Assembly: GCF_022878925.1 (NCBI RefSeq)
Contig: NZ_CP084628.1
Coordinates: forward strand, 1,132,013-1,196,012
From: Caballeronia sp. TF1N1
Lineage (GTDB): Bacteria > Pseudomonadota > Gammaproteobacteria > Burkholderiales > Burkholderiaceae
Length of the DNA stretch: 64,000 bases
Direction: 5' to 3'
This document shows, one piece after another, positions 26,104 to 34,991 of the stretch (the first letter of the stretch is position 1; each line of letters opens with the position of its first letter). Both the position numbers and the translations under genes were made by a program. The notes beneath the pieces were generated by a model. The model had not been told where the DNA came from. It ran no database searches and worked only from the letters and a program-made list of their open reading frames with translations.

Positions 26104-26544
26104 TCAGCCGTTGCGATGCACGAGCACGCTGCGCAGATCCGCGACATGCTCGCCATGCTGGTTGGTCACACGCGTTTCGCGCACCACGAAATCGAGCGCG
26201 CCGCCTTTCTTGTCGTAGATGTCGGCGATGCGGCACTCGAAGCGCAGCACGTCGCCCGCATAGGCCAGACGGTGATAGGTGAACGACTGCTCGCCGTGCA
26301 GGATGCGCGCGACCTGAATGCCGATCTCGTCGCGCCAGCTTTTATCGGGCTGCTCGAGTTCCAGTGAAAACAGGAAGGTGGGCGGCAGTGGCAGGCCGGG
26401 GTGGCCGGCATCGCGCGCCGCCGATTCATCGAAATAGATCGGGTTGGTCTCGCCGATCGCCTTCGCGAAAAAGCGCAGTCGTCCCGCTTCGGCCACGGTA
26501 CGAAAGGCCGGAATCACCAGGCCGATGTGCTTCTTGTCGATCAT
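26104..26544 (-). CDS. MaoC N-terminal/FAS1-like dehydratase-domain protein, probable non-catalytic partner
   Basis: The 146-residue protein has the pattern of N-terminal MaoC (FAS1-like dehydratase) domains: FAKAIGETNPIYFDESAARD (about 26-45), GLPLPPTFLFSLELEQPD and a LHGEQSFTYHRLAYAGDVL segment. Where the catalytic motif reads G-D-x-N-x-x-H, this one reads G-E-T-N-P-I-Y, so both catalytic residues are missing. That is the usual state of the binding half of split double-hot-dog hydratases. It lies 12 bases before the catalytic MaoC gene. It may form the acyl-binding tunnel for a bulky chain. Confidence 0.82.
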   Translation of the reverse strand: MIDKKHIGLVIPAFRTVAEAGRLRFFAKAIGETNPIYFDESAARDAGHPGLPLPPTFLFSLELEQPDKSWRDEIGIQVARILHGEQSFTYHRLAYAGDVLRFECRIADIYDKKGGALDFVVRETRVTNQHGEHVADLRSVLVHRNG

Positions 26545-26572
26545 GTCGGATACTCCATCGGAAGGCGCGGCA

Positions 26573-27757
26573 TCAGGCGGCCTTGTACACGGTCGTGACG
26601 CACGCGCCGCCGAGCCCGAGGTTATGCGCCAGCGCGACCTTCGCGCCTTCCACCTGACGTTCGTCGGCCGTGCCGCGCATCTGATGGGTCAGCTCGTAGC
26701 ACTGGGCAAGGCCGGTCGCGCCGAGCGGATGACCCTTGGACAAGAGCCCGCCCGAGGGATTGACCACCCACTTGCCGCCGTATGTGTTGTCGCCGTCGTT
26801 GACGAGTTTTTCCGCATCGCCTTCGGCACACAGACCAAGGCCCTCGTAGGTCAACAACTCGTTCTGCGCGAAGCAGTCGTGCAATTCGATCACGTCGATG
26901 TCTTCGGGACCGACGCCTGCCTGCTCGTACGCGAGCTTCGCGCCGGAGCGCGTCATGTCGAAGCCGACCACGCGGATCATGTCGCGGCTGTCATAAGTGC
27001 TCGGCTCGTCGGTGGTGAGAGACTGGCCGGCGATCAGCACGTCGGTGCGCAAGCCGTGCCGCCGCGCGAACGCCTCCGACACAACGATCGCCGCAGCTGC
27101 CCCGCAAGTCGGCGGACAGGCCATCAGGCGCGTCAGCACGCCTTCCCAGATCATCGGCGAGGCCAGCACGTCTTCCGGCGTCACGACATTGCGGAACACG
27201 GCGAGCGGATTGCGCGCCGCATGCTGGCTCGCCTTCGCGCGAATCTTGGCAAAGGTTTCGAGGCGGGTGCCGTACTTCTCCATGTGCGCCCGGCCCGCGC
27301 CGCTGAATTGGCGGATGGCAGACGGCAGATCGGTTCGGTCGACCAGTTCGTTGACCAGATCCAGCGCGCGTTCGAGCGCCGGTGCGCGGTCGCTCCACTT
27401 CGATGACAGCGCGCCCGGCTGCATGAATTCGAAGCCGACCGCAAGCGCGCAGTCCACCGCGCCGCTCTGGACGGCCTGACGGGCGAGGAACAACGCCGAC
27501 GAACCGGTTGCACAGTTGTTGTTGACGTTGATGACCGGAATGCCGGTCATGCCCACGCGGTAGAGCGCTTTCTGACCGCAGGTCGAATCGCCGTAGACGT
27601 AACCGGCGTAGGCCTGCTGGACGTCGGCGTAGTCGAGCCCGGCATCGGCCAGTGCCTGGCGAACCGCGCCGGCGCCCATCACGTCGTAGGTGTCGCTGGT
27701 GCCGGGTTTCTTGAACGGGATCATGCCGACGCCGGCGACGAAGACGTTACGAGTCAT
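26573..27757 (-). CDS. SCPx-type thiolase, second copy
   Basis: This 394-residue thiolase is a paralogue of the one at 17504-18691, identical over long stretches such as the DGDNTYGGK and PSGGLLSKGHPLGATGLAQCYELTHQ regions. The nucleophile is C82 in NVNNNCATGS; the HDCF, GHPLG and GGAC motifs are all conserved. The middle part (about 115-165) differs most, which could alter chain specificity. It lies 30 bases after the acyl-CoA dehydrogenase gene and 28 bases before the MaoC genes. The pair may act on successive rounds of chain shortening, or on branched versus straight chains. Confidence 0.88.
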   Translation of the reverse strand: MTRNVFVAGVGMIPFKKPGTSDTYDVMGAGAVRQALADAGLDYADVQQAYAGYVYGDSTCGQKALYRVGMTGIPVINVNNNCATGSSALFLARQAVQSGAVDCALAVGFEFMQPGALSSKWSDRAPALERALDLVNELVDRTDLPSAIRQFSGAGRAHMEKYGTRLETFAKIRAKASQHAARNPLAVFRNVVTPEDVLASPMIWEGVLTRLMACPPTCGAAAAIVVSEAFARRHGLRTDVLIAGQSLTTDEPSTYDSRDMIRVVGFDMTRSGAKLAYEQAGVGPEDIDVIELHDCFAQNELLTYEGLGLCAEGDAEKLVNDGDNTYGGKWVVNPSGGLLSKGHPLGATGLAQCYELTHQMRGTADERQVEGAKVALAHNLGLGGACVTTVYKAA

Positions 27758-27787
27758 ATCACTGCTCCGTGGGAAAGAAGGTTCGAC

Positions 27788-28927
27788 TTACAGCTTGCGG
27801 GAGATGAGGTCGCGCATGACCTCGCTCGTGCCGCCATAAATGCGGTTCACGCGCGCATCGGCGAAAGCGCGTGCGACGGGGTACTCGAGCATGTAGCCGT
27901 AGCCGCCGTGAAGCTGCACCATCTCGTCGAGCGCCTTGCCAAGTGTCTCGGTGGCGTAGAGCTTGGCGATGGCGGCTTCTTCGAGCGTCAGGCGACGGCG
28001 CACGTGCTCGGCCAGATAGTGATCGACCATCAGGCGCACGGCCGTGGCCTGGGCCTTGATGTCGGCAAGCTTGAACTTCGTGTTCTGGAAGTCCCATACG
28101 GTCTGATTGAAGGCGCGGCGGTCCTTCACATAGTTCAGCGTATGTTCGAGACAGGCTTCGAGCTTCGCCGCCGCGCCGATGGCGATGGACAAACGCTCCT
28201 GCGGCAGTTCACCCATCAGGTAGGCAAAGCCCTGACCTTCCTCGCCGAGACGGTTGGCGACCGGAACGCGCACGTCGTCGAAGAACAACTCGGCGGTGTC
28301 CTGCCCGTGCATGCCGACCTTGTCGAGCTTGCGGCCACGGCGAAATCCCGGACGAGTTGCCTCGACCACGATCAGGCTCACGCCCTTCGAACCCGCGCTC
28401 GGGTCTGTTTTGCAGATCACGATGATCAGGTCGGCATTCAGACCATTGCTGATGAAGGTCTTGCTGCCGTTGATGACGTACTCGTCGCCATCGCGCACGG
28501 CGCTCGTCCGCACGGACTTGAGGTCGCTGCCAGTACCCGGTTCGGTCATTGCGATGGCGAGAATTGCCTCGCCCGAGCAGACTTTGGGGAGCCACTTCTG
28601 CTTTTGCTCTTCGCTGCCGATGCGCGCGATATAAGGCGCGATGACGTCCGAGTGAACGCCGAAGCCCAGCCCGCTCAGGCCTGCGCGATTCACTTCCTCG
28701 TTGAGCACCGCCGCATGCCCGAAATCGCCGCCGCCTCCGCCGTATTCGGCTGGCAGCGTCAGGCACAGCAGTCCTTCACGGCCCGCCTTCAGCCAGGTTT
28801 CGCGATCGACGCGGCCGGTCTTGTCCCATTCGGCCTGTTTCGGAACGCATTCCCGTTCCAGAAAGCGGCGCACGCTGGTGCGCAGCATTTCGTGATCGTC
28901 GCGGAAGACGGTTCGAGTAATGTGCAT
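27788..28927 (-). CDS. Acyl-CoA dehydrogenase (second of two near-identical copies)
   Basis: The 379-residue enzyme matches the copy at 16337-17476 residue for residue in length. Conserved motifs are AIAMTEPGTGSDLKS, GSKTFISNG, DRRAFNQTVWDFQNTKFKLAD, LHGGYGYMLEYPVARAF and the final GGTSEVMRDLISRKL with the probable catalytic Glu. The start is ATG 28927 (MHITRTVFRDDHEM), with AGGA eight bases upstream; the frame is open much further upstream but that is the shadow of the ligase gene. It is the second gene of the leftward operon, between the CoA ligase and the thiolase. The two copies share the same neighbour (a thiolase) in mirror image. Confidence 0.9.
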   Translation of the reverse strand: MHITRTVFRDDHEMLRTSVRRFLERECVPKQAEWDKTGRVDRETWLKAGREGLLCLTLPAEYGGGGGDFGHAAVLNEEVNRAGLSGLGFGVHSDVIAPYIARIGSEEQKQKWLPKVCSGEAILAIAMTEPGTGSDLKSVRTSAVRDGDEYVINGSKTFISNGLNADLIIVICKTDPSAGSKGVSLIVVEATRPGFRRGRKLDKVGMHGQDTAELFFDDVRVPVANRLGEEGQGFAYLMGELPQERLSIAIGAAAKLEACLEHTLNYVKDRRAFNQTVWDFQNTKFKLADIKAQATAVRLMVDHYLAEHVRRRLTLEEAAIAKLYATETLGKALDEMVQLHGGYGYMLEYPVARAFADARVNRIYGGTSEVMRDLISRKL

Positions 28928-28971
28928 GACTAAGTTCCTGAGAAAAGATCCGCCTGATCCGGGTGTGAGGC

Positions 28972-30861
28972 TTACCGTGCGCAGGCGATATGCGCGGCCG
29001 GCTCGGCGTGAAAGAGAGGCTCGATCAGATGAGCGCGCCGCGCGCGGGTGACGGCCTGATTGACGTAGCCTTTTTCGGCGATTTCGTTGGCGTCGATGGA
29101 AGGCGGTTCCGCCATCAGCATCACGCGTTCGATGGTGCGGCTGGCGCCACCGCCTCGCTGAGTGACGAGGCGTTCGCGCAGCGCGGCCACCACGAGCGGA
29201 TGCCGGGCGAGCGCTTCCGCGTCCAGTTCGGCAAGCTCGGGGGCGAGCCGTTTGCAGGCGGCCACGTTCGGCCATGCAAGCGCGGTGAGATAGTCGTGAT
29301 CGTGACCGCAGATCACCGCGTCCGAAATGAGCGGGGCGCACAGTTCGAGCAGACCGAGACGGACGGCGCCCGTGCGTACCCAGGTGCCGTTGGTGAGCTT
29401 GAAGTCTTCGACCACGCGGCCGGCGAAGAGCAGGCCTTCGCCCGCGTCTTCCGGATTGGCCAGACGGACGGCGTCGCCGAGGCGGAAGAAGCCTTCTGAA
29501 TCGAACGCGGCCGCGCTCAGTTCCGGATTGTCGAGATAGCCGCCGAAGACATTCGCGCCGCGCATGCGGATCTCGTAGCGTCCGTCGCCGCCGTCGAGCG
29601 GCACCAGCTTCACTTCGGAGCCGGGCACCGGGCCGCCGATGTTGCCGAGGTCCTTCGACGGCCAGCCACAATACGTGCCCATGCCACTCGTTTCCGTGCA
29701 GGCGAGACCGGTCGAAAAGACGATGCGCCGGCCGATGGTATCGACGGCGACGCGCTGGATGCGATTCCACACGTCGGCGGGAAGGCTGGCCCCGCCATAG
29801 CCGAAATACTGGACGTCGGCGAACAGGCTCCGCGCGAGCACGGGGTCACGTTCGAGTTCGCCCGCCAGTACGGCCCACGCCGAGGGAACGCTCGTGAACA
29901 CGGTGGGCGAGACGTCGCGCAGATTGCGAACCGTGCGCTCGATCAGCCCCGGAAGCGGCCGGCCGTCGTCGATATAGTGGGTCGCGCCGAACTGGATCGA
30001 ACGGCCGAGATTGAGCACGCCGCCCAGACCGTGATGCCAGGGCAGCCAGTCGAGAAAGACCGGTGGCGATTCCAGCAGCCAGCCGAGGTTGTCGGCGTAG
30101 TAGGACGCGACTGCCCTGAAGTTGCCGTAGGTGAGCGGCACGCCCTTCGGAACACCGGTCGAGCCCGAGGTGAACAGCACGCGAACGGTGTGGGCGCCGT
30201 CGATCGATGCATGCGCTGCCGCGACGGCGGCGCTGCGCGCGTGCGTCAATCCGCTGGCGAGCAAGTCGGCCCAGGTGCGGTGGCCGGGCGCGGCGTTGCG
30301 CACGGTGATGATCGATGTGCCCGCGACGCCCGAAGCGGCGAGAGCGGCAAGCGCGCGCGCGAACTGCGCCGCATCCTGCACGAACACCGTGGCGGGCGGA
30401 ACCATTCGCAGCACGCCTTTGAGACGCGCGAAGTCCCGGCTGACGAGCGAATAAGCAGGCGACACCGGCGCACTTGGAATGCCGACGTATTCGGCCGCGA
30501 GCAGCAATACCGCCTGCTCGATCGAATTGCCTGATAGCAGGATCACGGGACGCTGCTGACCCAGTCCCATTTCGAGCAGCGCGGCGGCAACCGTCTGGAC
30601 TTGTACCCACAGTTCGCGCCAGCTAATGGTGCGCCATGCGCCCGTTGCATCGCGCTCGGCGAATGCCGTGTCGTCGCCGCGACGCTCGGCCCACGCGGGA
30701 ATGAACGCGGCAAAGCTGCGCTCGGCAATGACCGGCGGCGCGCTCGCCGAACTGAGGATAAGCGTGCCGTCGGGACGGTGCTCGATGTGCGGCCGGCGCT
30801 CCGGGAAACGCACGGGACGATAAGGCGCTACTACAGATACGTCATCCATCAGCGTACTCAT
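28972..30861 (-). CDS. Feruloyl-CoA synthetase-like acyl-CoA ligase
   Basis: The 629-residue adenylate-forming ligase is longer than ordinary FadD proteins and resembles the Fcs (feruloyl-CoA synthetase) subgroup: an N-terminal part with RPDGTLILSSA, phosphate loop TSGSTGVPKG (231-240), the GYGGASLP segment, ACTETSGMGTYCG, and the hallmark C-terminal motif EIAEKGYVNQ (about 592-601) with the catalytic Lys. It would activate an aromatic or bulky acid with ATP and CoA. It heads the leftward operon, with AAGGAG upstream of ATG 30861 and site C 130 bases upstream. No enoyl-CoA hydratase-lyase of the vanillin pathway is present, so classical ferulate degradation is not implied. Confidence 0.85.
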   Translation of the reverse strand: MSTLMDDVSVVAPYRPVRFPERRPHIEHRPDGTLILSSASAPPVIAERSFAAFIPAWAERRGDDTAFAERDATGAWRTISWRELWVQVQTVAAALLEMGLGQQRPVILLSGNSIEQAVLLLAAEYVGIPSAPVSPAYSLVSRDFARLKGVLRMVPPATVFVQDAAQFARALAALAASGVAGTSIITVRNAAPGHRTWADLLASGLTHARSAAVAAAHASIDGAHTVRVLFTSGSTGVPKGVPLTYGNFRAVASYYADNLGWLLESPPVFLDWLPWHHGLGGVLNLGRSIQFGATHYIDDGRPLPGLIERTVRNLRDVSPTVFTSVPSAWAVLAGELERDPVLARSLFADVQYFGYGGASLPADVWNRIQRVAVDTIGRRIVFSTGLACTETSGMGTYCGWPSKDLGNIGGPVPGSEVKLVPLDGGDGRYEIRMRGANVFGGYLDNPELSAAAFDSEGFFRLGDAVRLANPEDAGEGLLFAGRVVEDFKLTNGTWVRTGAVRLGLLELCAPLISDAVICGHDHDYLTALAWPNVAACKRLAPELAELDAEALARHPLVVAALRERLVTQRGGGASRTIERVMLMAEPPSIDANEIAEKGYVNQAVTRARRAHLIEPLFHAEPAAHIACAR

Positions 30862-30990
30862 TTACGCCTGTCTCCTTGGCTTCAGTGCGCACCGCGGCGC
30901 GCACCGGCGTTATTTCGTGGAGTTTTGTGTGCGCAATGATTACGCACTACCCCTTGAATCGAAGGATAGTGCGTTGCGGCTGCGACGGAA

Positions 30991-31007
30991 CCACCCAAGG
31001 CGGGTGG
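30991..31007. promoter_or_regulatory. Putative LAL operator, site C (upstream of the leftward beta-oxidation operon)
   Basis: CCACCC-AAGGC-GGGTGG is a perfect 6-base inverted repeat with a 5-base centre, in the 176-base gap between the second LAL gene and the ligase gene it precedes. On the minus strand a CACTATCC element about 19 bases downstream could be the -10. Confidence 0.65.
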
Positions 31008-31037
31008 CGTGGCTGCGCAAGAACGAGTCAGGGCTCG

Positions 31038-33878
31038 TCAGCCTGCTCCACTGGCGGCGCTGCCTAGCGTCGCATTGCTCAGTTCGAGATCGCGCACGCG
31101 GGCGACTGCTTCGTCGCGGCTTGCCACGCCGAGCTTCCCGTAGATGTTTTTCAGATGCCACTTGACGGTTTCGGGCGAAATGCCGAGCGTGCGCGCGATT
31201 TTTTTATTCGGCAGCGCGTGCGCCAGCAATCCGACCACGCGCGTTTCGCGTTCGCTCAACGTGTCGATGCTCCCGCCCGCGTTGTTGAGCCGCGCGGCTG
31301 GCTTGGCACCGCTGCGCGGCGTGCCTTGTTGCGCGGCATGCAATCGGTCCACGTAAAAGGAAAGCACGGGATCGTGCGGTTCACTCTGCTCGACATGAGT
31401 GATGAGATCGAGGGCGCCGGGGTCCGTATCGAGCAAACTGCGTATGAGACCGAGCCGGTGTCCGCGCCGCAATGCGGCCAGCACGGCCACGCGCGCCGCG
31501 TCCGGTCGGCCGCGCCGCTCATCGACCAATGCCGACTGCATCTGCAGACAGGCAACGTGCCGCTGCCAGCCGTGCGCTTCGTAAAACGGAATGAGCGATT
31601 GCAGACGCAGTGCCGCGCTTTCCCAGTCTTCGTGCGCCATGCACCAGTCGATCTGCCCGCGTGCCGCCATCGCCCGAATCTCCGCGACGGTCGTGGAAGG
31701 GGCGGCGTCGCTGTGCGCGGCCATCGTGTCGAGGCGGGTCAGTCCCGCTTGCGCCGCGTCGAACTGTCCGCATGACAGATGACGCCGCGTCTGTTCGGCC
31801 ACGGCATGAGCGACGAGCCGCACGAGGCCGTGTTGCGTCGCGTATCGTTCAAGCCGTTCGAGGTATGCGAACGCGTTCAGCCGATGCCCGGTCGTCCAGT
31901 GCGCCGCCGAAAGCACGGTGAACACGCGCAGCACGGAGTCGGGGATGGAGACACGCTCCAGCACGTCGATACGCTCTTCAAGCAGCTTGCGCGCGGCGCC
32001 GGGTTCGCCGAACTCGTAGAGCGCTTCGGCCAGCAACGCGGCGGCGAAACATGCGGCTTCGGCGGCCGCACTGCCGAGTCTGTCGGCCTTGCATAGTACG
32101 TCGCGGGCAATGCGCTCGACCTGTACGAACCTGCCTTCCAGCGCATGGCTGAATCCGATCATGCAGCGGCCGTTCAGCGCGCCCGCTGGCGTGCCGGAAA
32201 GCGGTGCGCCTTCGAAGAGCAGTTGCGCCGACTGCGTCTGCACGCGCCGCGCCTCTTCGTACGCGCCGTGGCGCATGTGGATCCACGAGAGCAGGTTGGT
32301 GCGCGCGCCCGTCGCGAGACTGTCCGCGTCGGCGGGAATGTCCAGCAGTTGCGGCAACATCGAGGCGGCGGCGTCGGGGTCGTCGCGTTGCACGGCGAGC
32401 GCCGTGCGCAAAAGAGCCAGGCGGTAGCGCGATTGAGTGTCGGCGAAAGGAATGTCGTCGTGCAGTCGCGCGATGGCCGCCGCGCAGGCGCCGAATTCGC
32501 GCGCATACAGATGCAGATGCGCCATCAGAAGCCGCAGACCGATGCGAGCCTGAACCTCGACGCATGGGAGCAGCCGCATGAGCCCGACGAGCTTGCGCAG
32601 TTTCCCGGCGACCTGCATGGTGCGGGCAACGCACTGGACGAGATCGGCCGCGGCGGCCGCTTCGCCCGCGAGCAATGCGTGGCGCACCGCCTCGTCGGGA
32701 TGATCGTGATCGCGAAACCAGGTCCATGCCGCCCGATGCACGGCACGTCGATGCACTTCGCTGCGCGCCTGAAAGCGTTCGAGCAGGGTCTCGCGAAAGA
32801 GCGGGTTGAGCCGATACCACGTTTCGCTGCCCGCGCTTTCGATGCGCGCAATGAAGAGGTTGTCGCTTTCAAGTCTCGCCAGCCGCACGCGCACTTCGCC
32901 CGCTGTCTGTTCGTCTCCAAGCAACGCAATACACAGCGGCGCGCAAAACAGCGTGCAGGCCGAAATTCGAATCAACAACTCGACCTCGGGGAGCGCAAGG
33001 CGCGACAACACTTCCCGCTCGAAGTATTCGGCCAGGCCGCGCGCGTCCTGAAGCCTACCGTGCGTCGAGAGATCGGCTCCGGCGATATCCGCCGCGCCTG
33101 GTTTTCTCTTTTTCAAGCGCATCGCGCACAGTTGCAGGCCGGCGACCCAGCCATCCGTCTGCTCATGCGTGTAGCGGGCATCTCGCGGATTGATTTCACC
33201 GAGCTGCTCTCGCAGGAATTGTTCGGATTCCGCAGCGGTGAAGCGAAGATCGCGCATGTCCAGTTCGAGCACGAGTCCCTCGTCGCGCGTCCGGCCAAGC
33301 GAGAGTGGCACGCTGCCACGCGAAACGAGCACGAGGTGAAGGTTGGGCGGCGCGTAATCGAGGAGCCACTGCAACGCTTCGTGACTGCGTGCGTTGGCGA
33401 GATGATGCAGGTCGTCGAGCACCAGCACGACGTCTCCGGGATGACCGGCGATGCCGCGCACGAGCGCGATGACGGTGCGTTCGACGGCTTCGTCATCCAG
33501 TCCACGACCGCCCAGCAGCCCGGCTTCGCGGGAGATGGCGGGATCGACGTGCGCGAGGCTGGCGACGAGGCAATCGAAAAAGTGGGCGAGGTCGTTGTCT
33601 TCCGGTGCGAGGGTGAGCCACGCGATGTCGAAACTGAGCGACAGCAAGGCCTCGCGCCACGCAATCACGACACTCGTTTTGCCGCAACCGGCAGGACCTT
33701 GAAGAATCACGCAACGACTGCGGCGCGCGTCGAGCAACCGGGCGAGCAAGCGCTCGCGCGCAACGATGCGTGCGGCGCCGCGCGGTGCGACCAGACGGGA
33801 TTCGGTGTTGGGTTCGATCCTGCCGTTTTGCAGGCGGCGCGAGAGCGGACGGTCCTCGAAAGGAGAATTCTGCGGCAT
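31038..33878 (-). CDS. LuxR-family transcriptional regulator, LAL/MalT type (second copy)
   Basis: The 946-residue protein is a paralogue of the LAL regulator at 13452. It has Walker [10 protein letters not shown] (61-69), a Walker B stretch [11 protein letters not shown], a long TPR-like middle and a C-terminal LuxR domain with [21 protein letters not shown] and [13 protein letters not shown]. The first 50 residues of the ATPase ([23 protein letters not shown]) match those of the other copy closely. The gene is codirectional with and upstream of the ligase operon. No copy of the palindrome lies before its own start, unlike the first LAL gene, so it may be expressed constitutively and act as the primary sensor. 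Confidence 0.9.
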   Translation of the reverse strand: MPQNSPFEDRPLSRRLQNGRIEPNTESRLVAPRGAARIVARERLLARLLDARRSRCVILQGPAGCGKTSVVIAWREALLSLSFDIAWLTLAPEDNDLAHFFDCLVASLAHVDPAISREAGLLGGRGLDDEAVERTVIALVRGIAGHPGDVVLVLDDLHHLANARSHEALQWLLDYAPPNLHLVLVSRGSVPLSLGRTRDEGLVLELDMRDLRFTAAESEQFLREQLGEINPRDARYTHEQTDGWVAGLQLCAMRLKKRKPGAADIAGADLSTHGRLQDARGLAEYFEREVLSRLALPEVELLIRISACTLFCAPLCIALLGDEQTAGEVRVRLARLESDNLFIARIESAGSETWYRLNPLFRETLLERFQARSEVHRRAVHRAAWTWFRDHDHPDEAVRHALLAGEAAAAADLVQCVARTMQVAGKLRKLVGLMRLLPCVEVQARIGLRLLMAHLHLYAREFGACAAAIARLHDDIPFADTQSRYRLALLRTALAVQRDDPDAAASMLPQLLDIPADADSLATGARTNLLSWIHMRHGAYEEARRVQTQSAQLLFEGAPLSGTPAGALNGRCMIGFSHALEGRFVQVERIARDVLCKADRLGSAAAEAACFAAALLAEALYEFGEPGAARKLLEERIDVLERVSIPDSVLRVFTVLSAAHWTTGHRLNAFAYLERLERYATQHGLVRLVAHAVAEQTRRHLSCGQFDAAQAGLTRLDTMAAHSDAAPSTTVAEIRAMAARGQIDWCMAHEDWESAALRLQSLIPFYEAHGWQRHVACLQMQSALVDERRGRPDAARVAVLAALRRGHRLGLIRSLLDTDPGALDLITHVEQSEPHDPVLSFYVDRLHAAQQGTPRSGAKPAARLNNAGGSIDTLSERETRVVGLLAHALPNKKIARTLGISPETVKWHLKNIYGKLGVASRDEAVARVRDLELSNATLGSAASGAG

Positions 33879-34013
33879 GCTGACCTGCGCCTTGCGCGTT
33901 CCGGTTAGGCGCCTGAGCGGCGCCCGCCAGAAGACAAAATGATGACCGGCTTATTGTAGCGCAGCGCTAGTCGCGGATTTTCACGCCGGGGCGGGGCGGT
34001 CGAGATGGTGCTA

Positions 34014-34610
34014 CTACGATGTTTTACCGGCGCGTGAAGGAGCAGTCCGAGAAGCTTCGCGCTCGCGCTTGCGCCGGGAGACGAAACGCACGACCTCGCC
34101 GTCCGCGCGCCACGCATGGCAGGTATCGAGCATTGGCATGTCGGCTTGGTCGGACTGCTCTTGACGGACCTTTCCGCTGGCGCGCAAGCCTATGAGCGTC
34201 TGGATCGCGGTCGTCGCAATTGGCCCGAGCAGTTCGCTCAGATGCGTGCAACCGCTTGTCCCGGCAAGGCGGCGTCTTACTTCCTTCATGAATCCCGCGC
34301 CGATTGCCACGCCCGCGAGGCACGCGTAGGCCGCGTTGATCTCCGCGCAATAGCGGCTTGGCGCGGCCTCGGTGCGAGCCTCTATGCGATGGATCACGAG
34401 CCTGCTGTCGACGGTCACGACGATACGCATGTCGTGAATTGGCGAGCCGGCCGGCACGACCTTGAAGATCAGATTGGCGTCGTCGGCCTTGGTGTCGATC
34501 ATGTGGCCTTCAATATCGAACAGGCCGTCGCTTCTTTCATAACCCGCACACTCGATGCGTCGGGTATGCACAGGCCGCCGCGTGACGGGCATGGATCGGA
34601 TCGCGGACAT
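34014..34610 (-). CDS. DUF2889 family protein
   Basis: The 198-residue soluble protein has the DUF2889 signature near its start: RRPVHTRRIECAGYERSDGL, then DIEGHMIDTK and GSPIHDMRIVVTVDSRLVIH. A Cys-containing helical region (YCAEINAAYACLAG) and a basic tail follow. The function of the family is unknown; in my memory members are often encoded near acyl-CoA or aromatic catabolic genes. I chose ATG 34610 because it begins just before the family core and has GAGGTGG upstream; the open frame runs 113 codons further without family similarity. It is divergent from the porin gene and follows a 135-base gap after the second LAL gene. Confidence 0.8.
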   Translation of the reverse strand: MSAIRSMPVTRRPVHTRRIECAGYERSDGLFDIEGHMIDTKADDANLIFKVVPAGSPIHDMRIVVTVDSRLVIHRIEARTEAAPSRYCAEINAAYACLAGVAIGAGFMKEVRRRLAGTSGCTHLSELLGPIATTAIQTLIGLRASGKVRQEQSDQADMPMLDTCHAWRADGEVVRFVSRRKREREASRTAPSRAGKTS

Positions 34611-34733
34611 TGCCACCTCGCTCAAGGATAAGTGCAGCAGATCAACGCATGGGTCATGCAGAAACCAATGCCCGGGAGCATCGGCACGCTGATGACCGGT
34701 TCTGTCGAGCGTAACGGCGCGGCGCGCTTTTGC

Positions 34734-34815
34734 CGCCCCCTCTTTCGGGTAGGCGTCGAGTGCCGCTTGCCCTTGCCTCGCTCGGGGTATTCCCGTCCCC
34801 CCTCGGTTCGGGTAG
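34734..34815. promoter_or_regulatory. Two weak copies of the LAL-type palindrome in the DUF2889/porin divergent region
   Basis: In the 381-base gap (34611-34991) two right half-sites, CGGGTAGG (34745-34752) and CGGGTAGT (34809-34816), each follow a C-rich left half at the same spacing as sites A-D, with 4-5 of 7 left-arm matches. They may bind the same regulator with lower affinity and control the divergent DUF2889 and porin genes. Nothing else is evident in the gap. Confidence 0.35.
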
Positions 34816-34991
34816 TGGTTCCGTCCGGCGGTCCCCGCAATATTGACTCGCGACAACAGAGACGTCGATCTTGGGCCCGCGCGCCGACGTGGCGATCGCG
34901 GCATCGGCTCGATGCGTGTTGGCTGGCCACGGTCGACACACCTTGGCATTGCTCATGTTCACCGGATTCAAAACAACAAAGGGAGACATGC

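Noticed and set aside
28972..30861. Classical ferulate-to-vanillin pathway
   Set aside because: The ligase is Fcs-like, but no feruloyl-CoA hydratase-lyase or vanillin dehydrogenase pair accompanies it; the operon encodes full beta-oxidation instead.
32145..33908. Open frame antisense to the second LAL gene
   Set aside because: The minus-strand frame has ATPase and LuxR motifs; this one is a compositional shadow.
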